From Nocardia gamkensis NBRC 108242 (GTDB lineage: Bacteria > Actinomycetota > Actinomycetes > Mycobacteriales > Mycobacteriaceae): a stretch of DNA of 64,000 bases. Below the pieces are notes generated by a model. The model was not told the DNA's origin. It did no database searches and was given only the letters and a program-made list of their open reading frames with translations. This document shows, in pieces, positions 27,876-39,484 of the stretch. Positions within the stretch are counted from its first letter, which is position 1. Each line of letters starts with the position of its first letter. The position numbers and the translations under genes were made by a program. The stretch lies in NCBI RefSeq assembly GCF_001612985.1, contig NZ_BDBM01000021.1:62001-126000 (forward strand), read 5' to 3'.

Positions 27876-28380
27876 GACTGTCTCCACATCCGTCGATCCA
27901 CCGGTTTCGATACGTCCGGGGCACCGCGCCGAGCCGCGAGTCCGCCGATGCGAGACATCGGCGAGAGAAGACCGCGCCCGGCGCGGTGACATTCAGAAGT
28001 GGGGAAGGGAACCGAAGCGGGCGCGCGAATTGATCACCTGGAATGCAGACGACTGGTAGACCATTTCGTATTCACCTCACTCACGGCCGGACGCGCGAAG
28101 CGTCATGGATGGAAGCGCTGCACTCGTGCGAGAACTCGAAGGGCACGGGTGGCAACCGCGCAGCCGGACAGTCATCGGCCGGCGAAAAGTGGTCAGCCCA
28201 GAAAACACCGGGCACCCTTACGAATGATGCAACGCGCTGGGGATTCCGTCAATCGTTGCAGCTCGACCGCCCGTGTTCGGCCCCTGACGCCGGTGACGCC
28301 CATCCACCGGAGCCGCAGCGCATCTTCGGCTATAGTTAGGGTAGCCTCACCATATTCACGCTGGAGAAAGGGTTGCGCCG
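27876..28380. other. Divergent intergenic region, 505 bp
   Basis: Lies between the Stealth gene and the flavodoxin gene. The right end holds an IdeR-like box (28336-28354). A weak inverted pair TGCAACG/CGTTGCA lies at 28228-28260. The rest shows no coding signal. Confidence 0.5.
28336..28354. promoter_or_regulatory. IdeR/DtxR-like iron box before flavodoxin
   Basis: TTAGGGTAGCCTCACCATA matches 14 of 19 positions of the IdeR consensus by hand alignment. It ends 26 bp before the flavodoxin GTG start, suggesting repression when iron is plentiful. Confidence 0.7.
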
Positions 28381-28836
28381 GTGCGTGTCGTCATCCTGTT
28401 CGGAACCGAGATGGGTACCGCGGAGTCCGCGGCGGACAGCATCGCCGAGGAACTGCGCGGGGCGCACGAGGTCTCGGTGCACGATATGGCGGAGTTCGAC
28501 GTCGAGGATCTGGACGTCCGCGACTTCCACGTCGTGGTGTGCTCGACCTACGGCGACGGCGACCTGCCGACCGGCGCCGAGCCCTTCGCCGACGCGCTCG
28601 ACCGCCGTGCGCCGGAATTGGGCGGCCTGCGGTTCGCCGTCTTCGGGCTCGGTGACACCGTCTACGGCGACACGTTCAACCGCGGCGGCGAGATCATCGC
28701 CGAGAAGCTCATCGCCCGCGGCGCCGTCCAGCTCGGCGAACACGCGCGGCACGACGCCTCGACCGAGATCCACGTCCGGGACATGGCTCGGCGATGGGCC
28801 GCCGCGCTCGACATTCCCGCGCTGCTCTCGGCCTGA
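28381..28836 (+). CDS. Flavodoxin (MioC-like)
   Basis: This 151-residue FMN protein shows the phosphate loop LFGTEMGTAESAA at about 6-18, CSTYGDGDLPTGA near 54-66 and FGLGDTVYGDTFNRGG around 90-105. It is a soluble electron carrier that can replace ferredoxin when iron is short. The IdeR-like box directly upstream supports induction on iron starvation, tying it to the metallophore regulon. GTG 28381 follows GGAGAAAGG. It could also serve ferric-metallophore reduction; that is inference. Confidence 0.87.
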   Translation: MRVVILFGTEMGTAESAADSIAEELRGAHEVSVHDMAEFDVEDLDVRDFHVVVCSTYGDGDLPTGAEPFADALDRRAPELGGLRFAVFGLGDTVYGDTFNRGGEIIAEKLIARGAVQLGEHARHDASTEIHVRDMARRWAAALDIPALLSA

Positions 28837-28978
28837 CCGGCGCCGCGCACCGGGCGCGGGTCTGCGAAGTGAGGTCCGGACAAAGCACCCAGCGCCAGCG
28901 CGCAAGGGGCACAGCACCTTAGACTGCTATCAAGCGCGGCACAGCCCGCCGCGCTCGACGATCCATGAGGTGACGAAG

Positions 28979-29458
28979 ATGGCAGCCGGAGCGAGCCCCG
29001 CCCAACGTCAGCACAACTCGACAGATCATCCCGAGCTGGACGTGCTCCCGGAATGGCCCCTGGAAACGATCGGCGTGCTGGTGACGACCGATCCCGCGCC
29101 GCATGCGATTCCGGTGTCCTGGCCCGTGCGGGCCGGTGACCGGCGAATCCTGCTCAGCCTGAAGTATGATCGCGGCTCGCTGGCCCGGCTGCGCGAGCAT
29201 CCCGAGGTGGCGCTGTTGATCCTCGGCGGGGGCAACGTGGCGATGTGCGCCCGGGGCACCGCGCACGTGGTCGCCGAGCAGATGCCCGGCGCCGACGACT
29301 ACGTCGCCGTCCGCATCGACGTCGACGTGATCGACGACCACCGCCAGTCGGCCTTCGCGGTCGTGCAAGGCATCCAGCGCACGGTGCTCGACGACGAGAG
29401 CGAACTGCGCGCGCTGAAGGATCGGGTCAGCACACTGCGATCCTGGGCCGACCACTAG
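28979..29458 (+). CDS. Pyridoxamine 5'-phosphate oxidase-fold (PNPOx-like) protein
   Basis: This 159-residue split-barrel protein starts at ATG 28979 with GAGG nearby. Segments such as LETIGVLVTTDPAPHAIPVSWPVRAG, ILLSLKYDRGSLARLREHPEVALLILGGGNVAMCARG and VAVRIDVDVIDDHRQ fit the FMN/F420-binding PNPOx-like superfamily. The substrate is not identifiable. It follows the flavodoxin by 142 bp and precedes terD by 70 bp; both are in the same direction, but operon membership is uncertain. Confidence 0.75.
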   Translation: MAAGASPAQRQHNSTDHPELDVLPEWPLETIGVLVTTDPAPHAIPVSWPVRAGDRRILLSLKYDRGSLARLREHPEVALLILGGGNVAMCARGTAHVVAEQMPGADDYVAVRIDVDVIDDHRQSAFAVVQGIQRTVLDDESELRALKDRVSTLRSWADH

Positions 29459-29528
29459 AACTGAAGCAGCCCGACGTTTCCGGGAGCAGAGAGAAGGCGG
29501 CACCGGCCGTGCCGCGCGGAAGGGGATC

Positions 29529-30104
29529 ATGAGCGTCACTCTGGCCAAAGGCGGCAACGTCTCGCTGTCGAAGCAGGCGGCGAATCTCACCAAAGTCTCG
29601 GTGGGGCTCGGCTGGGACGTACGCACCACCACCGGCGCCGACTACGACCTCGACGCCAGCGCGCTGGCCTGCGGACCGAACCTGAAAGTGCTGTCCGATC
29701 AGCATTTCATCTTCTACAACAACCTGCGTTCGCCCGATGGATCCATCGAGCACACCGGCGACAACCTCACCGGCGCGGGTGAAGGCGACGACGAGGTGAT
29801 CAACGTCGACCTCACCGCCGCCCCGCCGGAGATCACCAACATCTTCTTCCCGGTGTCCATCCACGACGCCGACGCCCGCGGCCAGTCGTTCGGCCAGATC
29901 CGCAACGCCTTCATCCGCGTCGTCGACGCGGGCACGGGCGTCGAACTGGCCCGCTACGACCTCACCGAGGACGCGTCCACCGAGACGGCCATGATCTTCG
30001 GCGAGCTGTACCGCCACAACAGCGAGTGGAAATTCCGCGCCATCGGCCAGGGCTACGCGTCGGGTCTCGCGGGCATCGCACGCGATTACGGCGTCAACGT
30101 CTGA
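29529..30104 (+). CDS. TerD family calcium-binding stress protein
   Basis: This 191-residue protein is a typical TerD: MSVTLAKGGNVSLSK at the start, VGLGWDVRTTTGADYDLDASA (Ca-binding Asp cluster), FIFYNNLRSPDGSIEHTGDN and IHDADARGQSFGQIRNAFIRV. The length is exactly that of the family. TerD proteins are linked to tellurite resistance, phage inhibition and general envelope stress. It stands alone with no other ter genes visible, so the role is most likely general stress. ATG has AAGGGG upstream. Confidence 0.93.
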   Translation: MSVTLAKGGNVSLSKQAANLTKVSVGLGWDVRTTTGADYDLDASALACGPNLKVLSDQHFIFYNNLRSPDGSIEHTGDNLTGAGEGDDEVINVDLTAAPPEITNIFFPVSIHDADARGQSFGQIRNAFIRVVDAGTGVELARYDLTEDASTETAMIFGELYRHNSEWKFRAIGQGYASGLAGIARDYGVNV

Positions 30105-30198
30105 CCGCGTTCGAATTCCCTGACGCCGCCGCACGGTTCTTCCGCTCGATGCACGACATCGAATTCCGGAAGACCCGCGCGGTGACGTTCGTGGGAGC

Positions 30199-30576
30199 CT
30201 AGATGACGCCTACAGCGAATACGTCCAGGTCTCGTACCGCGCGCGTATCGCTCCAGGGAGCAAAGAGCTTGCGGGTCTCCAAGTACTTTCCACGCAACCT
30301 CGGAGAGGTGTTCTTGCACGAGAGCGCCACAGCCTCTTCAGCCGCAGCCACCGCGTGGTCGAGATCGTCCGGGGCGGTGAGCCGAGCGAACCGTAGCAGC
30401 GTCAGCGCTTGATGCCTGGCGGCGTGCACCGGAATGAACTGCAACGACTGCTCCACGGAGTCCGCAGCGCTGCGCCGGTCCCCGGTCGCCTCCAGCACCG
30501 AGCCGGTGACGTCGCCGGTCACCCATGCGGCCATCCAGTATGCGTACGTGCAGCAGCCCCACCGCAGCAGACCGGG
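30199..30576 (-). pseudogene. C-terminal remnant of an XRE-type regulator
   Basis: The minus-strand frame from about 30576 to the stop at 30199 reads like the C-terminal helical-repeat part of actinobacterial XRE regulators: GDVTGSVLEATGDRRSAA, HQALTLLRFARL, DDLDHAVAAAEEAVAL and the usual tail ending DTRAVRDLDVF. No helix-turn-helix domain precedes it; the upstream frame is unrelated Arg-rich sequence. I call it a truncated remnant in a region that also holds a mazG fragment. Confidence 0.55.
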
Positions 30577-30881
30577 TCGTCGCAGGGTTTTCCTACTTCG
30601 CTGCCGTAGGCCATGAAGTCCTCGAGGCGCGCCAAGATCTGTTCCGCTGTGTCGGGCTCGAGCGGCGGTAGAGATCGAGCGCTCGGTCGACCCCAGGTGG
30701 CCGGGGGGTCGTCGAGGTCGAAACACGGTGCGCCGTCGATGAACAGTGTCCACAGCGGATGGTCGGGAAAACCGTTCATCCGCAAGACCCACCATTGGCC
30801 GTCGACGTGGGCGGCGACGGGAAACCTGCCGTTCCCGGTCGATTGCCATCGTGGTCGCGCGTTCAGCTCGGGGTACGGCAT
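30519..30881 (-). CDS. Small hypothetical protein
   Basis: ATG 30881 has a GGGAG site nine bases upstream and gives 120 residues. Residues 1-90 look genuinely coding: many Trp, Pro and acidic residues, including QWWVLRMNGFPDHPLWTLFIDG and a Pro/Leu/Glu helix near DTAEQILARLEDFM. The tail overlaps the regulator remnant, so the true C-terminus may have been replaced at that junction. No family is recognised. Confidence 0.5.
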   Translation of the reverse strand: MPYPELNARPRWQSTGNGRFPVAAHVDGQWWVLRMNGFPDHPLWTLFIDGAPCFDLDDPPATWGRPSARSLPPLEPDTAEQILARLEDFMAYGSEVGKPCDDPVCCGGAAARTHTGWPHG

Positions 30882-30898
30882 CGTCTCAGTCTCCCTGC

Positions 30899-31000
30899 TG
30901 ATTTGCGTTCCGCACAGAGGCGTTCCTGCGCGGCGATCTTCTCCGCAACCGACGCGGACGGATCGATCGGGTCGTCCACCGGGTGGACACTGCGAATTTG
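30899..31000 (-). pseudogene. mazG internal fragment
   Basis: About 100 bp resembles 34465-34566 inside mazG, in the same orientation, with roughly 80% identity by eye. It encodes the segment corresponding to [15 protein letters not shown]. It is an orphan fragment with no start or stop of its own, close to one arm of the lipase inverted repeat. Confidence 0.6.
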
Positions 31001-31041
31001 CCTGTGGGGCAATCGAGCCGACTGGCGAGAAGGCGCAGGTC

Positions 31042-31500
31042 ATTGGGTTGGGTCACAGTATGGGGATTGGTTGTCTGAGTTGTGTGACAGAGGCTCGGGT
31101 AGCGGGTGGGAAGGGCCCTCGGCGGTGACTACTCTGGGCGCGTTCATCCGACTCCGAGGACGAGGCTTGTGAAAACCCTTCTGGCAGTGGCAGTTACCGT
31201 GCTCGTCAGCTCCGCTGCGCTCGGCGGGCAACCCGCCCACGCGGCGCCACCCCCCGACCCGGCGCCGTTACCCGGGCCCGCGGGTCCGTCCCCGTTACAG
31301 GAATGGATCGACAACACCATTCCCGCGCCACCGCTGGCACCGGCGAGCCGAAATCCCGCCGGCGAAGACCACACCGCGCTATGGCAAGCGATCCTGTCCT
31401 CACCCACCGATGACCCGACCTTCGACACCTGGCCATCCGACCTCGACCAGCTCGACCCCGGCCAGGTCATCGAGATCCGAGACATCACCACAACAGCAGC
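31042..31500 (+). repeat. Left arm of 459-bp inverted repeat
   Basis: This arm is repeated inverted at 33668-34126. I found two base differences (in the upstream part), so identity is near 99.6%. It covers the promoter region and about the first 110 codons of the left lipase. The same arm over the right lipase means both genes share control and signal sequences. Confidence 0.85.
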
Positions 31501-32530
31501 GACGCTGGTCGGTGCCCCGATCGCTCAGGCCCGACTGGTGAAATTCCGGTCCACCTCGGCATCGGGTGCACCGTCGTTCGGCACCGCGACATTCCTCGTC
31601 CCCGCCGTCGCGTGGCCGGGACCCGGCCCGCGGCCGGTGGAGGTGGACACCCTGCCGATCAACGCGCTGGGCCTGCACTGCACCCCCGGTTACACCCTCG
31701 CGCACGGCGTCAGCGACAACAACGGAATCAATGTCTTCCTGCCGGGGGTCGCGTCGACGCTGCGCAAAGGCCACGCCGTTCTGATACCCGACCACGAGGG
31801 CCCGTTATCGGCGTATGCGGAGCCGACCGTCGCCGGGCACATGACTCTCGATTCGATTCGTGCCATCCGATCGATGTTTCCGGATGAGTTCTCCGGCAGC
31901 GGTTTCGCGGTCAGCGGCTACTCGGGCGGGGCGATCGCCTCCTACGCGACCGCGATGTTGCTGCGTGAATACGCACCGGAGCTGTCAGACGTGCTGGTGG
32001 GGGCGGCCATAGGTGGGTTGGTGACCGACTATGGCGCCGTGGCGCACGCGTTCAACGGGCGCAGCGCATCCGGAATCCTCTTGTCGGTGTCGCTGGCAAT
32101 GGCGCGCGAACATCCCGAGATGCTGAAGTACATGAATCATCTGGCGCAGTGGGTGGGAACTTCGCCGTTGAAGAATATCTGCGGCGAAGCCGACGGCCCG
32201 CTCGGCGCGGTGGGAATTCCGATCGACGTGGCGGCGAATATCGAGAATCCGCTCGAAAGCGATATCGCCGCACGTATCGAGCGACTGACCGACCTGACCG
32301 GCCGCACATCGGCTGTGCCGCTGTACATCTACCACGGGTCGCACGACTTCTGGATTCCCATCCAGGGACCTCAGAAGATGTACCGGCAACAGTGCGGCCT
32401 CGGTGTCCCGGCGGCATTCCGCACGGTGCCGGGCGAACATGTATCCGCGATGCTCATCGGAGCCGGAGGCGCCAGCGACTGGATCGACGCCAGGTTACGT
32501 GGCGAGCAGGCACCGAACGAATGCGCCTGA
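31169..32530 (+). CDS. Secreted lipase (LIP family), copy 1
   Basis: This 453-residue protein starts at GTG 31169 behind GAGG. A Sec signal peptide (1-25, ending AHA) precedes a Pro-rich segment and an alpha/beta hydrolase of the secretory lipase family. The nucleophile elbow is SGYSGGA with Ser about 252; Asp (YHGSHDFWIP) and His (VPGEHVSA) can complete the triad. It likely hydrolyses extracellular triacylglycerols or esters. Residues 1-111 are the same as in the convergent copy 2; the remainder is only about two-thirds identical by eye. Confidence 0.87.
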   Translation: MKTLLAVAVTVLVSSAALGGQPAHAAPPPDPAPLPGPAGPSPLQEWIDNTIPAPPLAPASRNPAGEDHTALWQAILSSPTDDPTFDTWPSDLDQLDPGQVIEIRDITTTAATLVGAPIAQARLVKFRSTSASGAPSFGTATFLVPAVAWPGPGPRPVEVDTLPINALGLHCTPGYTLAHGVSDNNGINVFLPGVASTLRKGHAVLIPDHEGPLSAYAEPTVAGHMTLDSIRAIRSMFPDEFSGSGFAVSGYSGGAIASYATAMLLREYAPELSDVLVGAAIGGLVTDYGAVAHAFNGRSASGILLSVSLAMAREHPEMLKYMNHLAQWVGTSPLKNICGEADGPLGAVGIPIDVAANIENPLESDIAARIERLTDLTGRTSAVPLYIYHGSHDFWIPIQGPQKMYRQQCGLGVPAAFRTVPGEHVSAMLIGAGGASDWIDARLRGEQAPNECA

Positions 32531-32634
32531 CCTATCAGCTCGTTTCCCGCTGCCGTGACAGCGGGAAACGAGCTGCGGTCATCCTAACTGCGTCGCCGGT
32601 TCAGTTGCGCGCGATTGCCCGAAAGTTGTGGACC

Positions 32635-33999
32635 TCAGCATTCGCTCGGCGCCGGTTCGCCGCGCAATCGCGCGAGAATCCAGTTGTCGAGCTCGGGCGA
32701 GCCGGTGACATAGCCGATCAAATGCTCGCCGGGCACGACGCGAAAGACAGCCGGAACACCGAGGGCGCATTGCTGCCGGAACGTCCGCTGGGCGTCATCG
32801 AGCGGGATCCAGGGGTCGTGCAGGCCGTGGTAGATGAACAGCGGCACAGCCGATTTCCGGTCCCTCAGGTCGAATTCGGCGAACATCTTCTCGGCGATCG
32901 GGCCGTCGAGCGCGTTGCCGGTATTCGCGACGACGTCCATCGGGAACCCGAGCACGCCCAGCGGTCCGTCGGCATCGCCGCAGATGTCCTTCACCGGTGA
33001 GGTCGCCACCCACTGCGCGAGATGGTTCATGTACGGAACCATCTCGGGGTGTTCACGCGCTACCGCCAGCGCTACCGACAAGAGGATTCCGGACGAGATA
33101 TTGCCGTTGAACCGGTGGGCGACGTTCTCGTTGTCGGTGACCAGTCCGCCTGCGGCCGCTCCGACCACAGTGCCTGCCAGCTCCGGCGCGTATTCGTGCA
33201 GCAGCATCGCCGCCGCGTAGGAGGCGATCGCCCCGCCCGAGTAGCCGCTGATCACGAAAGGACTGTCGCCGAAGTCGTTCGCGCCCACCGTCCGGGTGGC
33301 GCGAATCGAGTCGAGTACCACGTGCCCGGCCACATTCGGCTCGGCGTACGCCATCAGCGGGCCCTCGTGATCGGGCACGAGGACCGCGTGCCCCTGGCCG
33401 AGCGCCCACCAGATCGATGGCATGAAGACCGTGAGATCTGTGTTGGGTTTGTCCAGGAGACCGTGCGACATCTGATATCCCGGGGTGCAATGCGAGCCGA
33501 GGGAGTTGATCGGCAGTGCGTCCACCTCCACGGGTTGCGGCCCCGCGCCGGTCCACTCGGCCGCCGGGGTGATCAACGTCGCGGTGCCGAACGACGGTGC
33601 ACCCGAAGCCGAGGTGGACCGGAACTTCAGCAGCAGCGCACGCCGAATCGGAACCGCCATGCGGGCTGCTGCTGTTGTGGTGATGTCTCGGATCTCGATG
33701 ACCTGGCCGGGGTCGAGCTGGTCGAGGTCGGATGGCCAGGTGTCGAAGGTCGGGTCATCGGTGGGTGAGGACAGGATCGCTTGCCATAGCGCGGTGTGGT
33801 CTTCGCCGGCGGGATTTCGGCTCGCCGGTGCCAGCGGTGGCGCGGGAATGGTGTTGTCGATCCATTCCTGTAACGGGGACGGACCCGCGGGCCCGGGTAA
33901 CGGCGCCGGGTCGGGGGGCGGCGCCGCGTGGGCGGGTTGCCCGCCGAGCGCAGCGGAGCTGACGAGCACGGTAACTGCCACTGCCAGAAGGGTTTTCAC
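32635..33999 (-). CDS. Secreted lipase (LIP family), copy 2
   Basis: This 454-residue paralogue of the gene facing it starts at GTG 33999. It has the same signal peptide and Pro-rich segment, Ser in SGYSGGAIASY, Asp in YHGLHDPWIP and His in VPGEHLIG. The catalytic domain differs across its length from copy 1 while the N-terminal 111 residues do not, which points to gene conversion or recent recombination. The two genes end 104 bp apart, tail to tail. Substrate differences are possible but unreadable. Confidence 0.87.
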   Translation of the reverse strand: MKTLLAVAVTVLVSSAALGGQPAHAAPPPDPAPLPGPAGPSPLQEWIDNTIPAPPLAPASRNPAGEDHTALWQAILSSPTDDPTFDTWPSDLDQLDPGQVIEIRDITTTAAARMAVPIRRALLLKFRSTSASGAPSFGTATLITPAAEWTGAGPQPVEVDALPINSLGSHCTPGYQMSHGLLDKPNTDLTVFMPSIWWALGQGHAVLVPDHEGPLMAYAEPNVAGHVVLDSIRATRTVGANDFGDSPFVISGYSGGAIASYAAAMLLHEYAPELAGTVVGAAAGGLVTDNENVAHRFNGNISSGILLSVALAVAREHPEMVPYMNHLAQWVATSPVKDICGDADGPLGVLGFPMDVVANTGNALDGPIAEKMFAEFDLRDRKSAVPLFIYHGLHDPWIPLDDAQRTFRQQCALGVPAVFRVVPGEHLIGYVTGSPELDNWILARLRGEPAPSEC

Positions 34000-34126
34000 A
34001 AGCCTCGTCCTCGGAGTCGGATGAACGCGCCCAGAGTAGTCACCGCCGAGTGCCCTTCCCACCCGCTACCCGAGCCTCTGTCACACAACTCAGACAACCA
34101 ATCCCCACACTGTGACCCAACCCAAT
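33668..34126 (-). repeat. Right arm of 459-bp inverted repeat
   Basis: Inverted partner of 31042-31500, ending 35 bp before the mazG stop. The 2,167 bp between the arms contain the variable parts of both lipases. Recombination between arms would invert that interval and swap the catalytic halves between the two loci. Confidence 0.85.
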
Positions 34127-34160
34127 CGCGGCGTCTCGCACAGTGACAGTGGCGCTCGGC

Positions 34161-34951
34161 CTACTCGTCTTCCTCCGGCCAGAAAGCGCGCCAGTCCTCG
34201 GCGGTGAGCGGGAAACGTTCACCGCGCTCCTTTTCCGCCGAGTCCTCCGTCGCACGGATAGCGGCGGCGAATGTCAGCGTCGCTTTGCGGAGACGTTCCT
34301 CGGCGCTTTCCGGACCACCGAGACGCACCACCCGCAGCGCTTCGGGGACGAGATCGGGCGGGAGACCGGCCTTGGTGCTGCGGGAGACGACCTTCTCGGC
34401 GAGTGCCAGGGCGGGCTGGGCCGTGGCGATGCCGTCCAGGCAGGAGCGGCGGGACTTCTCGGCGGATTTGCGCTCCTCCCAGGCGCGTTCCTGCGCGGCG
34501 ATCTTCTCCGCTACCGAGGCGGACGGATCGATCGGGGCGTCGACGAGGTGCGGGCTGCGGTTGACCAGCTTGGCGACCAGGGCGGCGGCGACGTCGTCGA
34601 CCGTGAACTCCCCCGCCGCCTCGGCGATCCGGGAATGGAACAGCACCTGCAACAGCAGGTCCCCGAGTTCTTCCTTGATCGTCTCGGTATCGCTGTGCTG
34701 GATGGCGTCGAGCAGCTCGTAGGTCTCCTCGAGCAGATAGGGACGCAGGGAATCGTGGGTCTGGGTGACCTCCCACCCACCGAAATGCCAGAGGCGGTCC
34801 ATCACCTCGACCGCACCGGCCAGCCCCGCCGCCACCACCGCCGTGTCCGTGGGCGGCAGCGAGTCGCCGTTCGGCGCGCTACCGGGTGGCACGCCCGCGG
34901 CGGCACGATGCCGGGCGGCCCGAAGGACGGACTCGTCGCGACCCGTCGAAC

Positions 34952-34955
<4 letters not shown>
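34161..34955 (-). CDS. mazG: Nucleoside triphosphate pyrophosphohydrolase MazG
   Basis: This 264-residue protein has one clear all-alpha NTP-PPase domain: [12 protein letters not shown] and [16 protein letters not shown] supply the acidic Mg-binding helix pair (EExxE and ExxD). It removes pyrophosphate from aberrant NTPs. The ATG at 34955 overlaps the mfd stop (ATGA), so the pair is coupled, as in mycobacteria (Rv1020-Rv1021). It is shorter than the roughly 325-residue mycobacterial protein as I recall it, mostly at the N-terminus. A fragment of it is duplicated near 30.95 kb. Confidence 0.9.
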
Positions 34956-38563
<3,608 letters not shown>

Positions 38564-38720
38564 CGACAACTCCTGAGCGCAGGCGACACGGTTCGAGCGG
38601 CCAACCGAGTCTAGTGAAGCGGGCATCTCGTTTTTCCAGCGCCCGCACCGCCGCGACGAGACTGCCGCTCCCGGCCTGCCCCCGAGCGACCGTCCACGAG
38701 CGAGTGCGTCGCCGCCTGCT

Positions 38721-39104
38721 TCACCAGAGGTGCAGGAAACTCCGGACGTCATCGAGGCCGTCGAGTGCCCGCCCGTCCACGTCCAACGGATCCAACTCGG
38801 CACGTGCCGCCAAGGAGCGCGCCAACGCAACAGACTCATCGGTGAGCCGCCCGAACCGCCGAGCGGTATGTCCCAGGCACAGCCCCGCCAGCCCGAGCAG
38901 CGGGCTTCCGGCCACGGCTCGCGTGCCGACCTGCACGCACCAGTGCTCGACGAACTCCCGATCGTCGTCGTTCAAGGCGCTGCCCACCAGAGCATCCGCC
39001 GCCTCCGACTCATACGCCCGGTCTCCGAGCGCGCGCTCCAACACCGCGATCACCACCTCATGCGGCAGAGCCGGAGGATTGTGGAAGATCAGATGCGGAC
39101 GCAT
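38721..39104 (-). CDS. Hypothetical protein
   Basis: This 127-residue protein, [17 protein letters not shown] at the start, is helical and acidic with no signal peptide or TM. The composition and an intact frame argue that it is real. I recognise no family. HEAT-like or ankyrin-free helical packing is possible, but this is a guess. It is transcribed towards mfd with a 157-bp gap. Confidence 0.6.
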   Translation of the reverse strand: MRPHLIFHNPPALPHEVVIAVLERALGDRAYESEAADALVGSALNDDDREFVEHWCVQVGTRAVAGSPLLGLAGLCLGHTARRFGRLTDESVALARSLAARAELDPLDVDGRALDGLDDVRSFLHLW

Positions 39105-39484
39105 GCCGCGAGATTACCCATCCCTTTGGCCCCGGACCCGTGACTCAACAGGGCGAACGTTGCCCCGACACGGGCACCAGCGCAACCACACCGGCCGAAC
39201 CTCCGTCGCTCGAGCGGCCGCCGCGCACGCGACACAAGGAGTAAGCGACACCAAGGCCGACACCAACCACTACACCGCGCGCACCGGGTAGCGAGCCTCG
39301 GCACCAACGTGCCCAGCGCACCCCAACTCCCGGTTTCGAGCGAAGCGAGACCGAGCATGCGCCGTTCGCGGCCCGGCTCGCGTTTGCGCGGCCGTCGCGT
39401 CCGCGACGAAGTCGCCAGCGGCGGTCGCGCAAACGCGAGCCACAAAGGGGCCGCGAACACGCAGCGCCGCAGGCGCTGCCAAAG
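39105..39484. other. Intergenic region with long hairpin, 380 bp
   Basis: Holds the strong inverted repeat at 39364-39458 and otherwise Arg-rich shadow frames. Its style (paired GC-rich arms with a nested hairpin) resembles dispersed intergenic repeats seen in Nocardia genomes, but copy number cannot be judged here. Confidence 0.5.
39364..39458. repeat. Long GC-rich inverted repeat
   Basis: Outer arms GTTCGCGGCC (39364-39373) and GGCCGCGAAC (39449-39458) flank inner arms of 16 bp each (39375-39390 and 39426-39441) that pair perfectly. The 35-base loop has a further GTCGCG/CGCGAC hairpin. There is no T-run, so it is not a classic terminator. Confidence 0.7.

Noticed and set aside
28228-28260. 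TGCAACG/CGTTGCA inverted pair upstream of the flavodoxin
   Set aside because: Arms are only 7 bp with a 19-bp gap and no second copy; likely chance.
31042-34126. Insertion sequence with long terminal inverted repeats
   Set aside because: The repeat arms code for lipase N-termini and there is no transposase between them.
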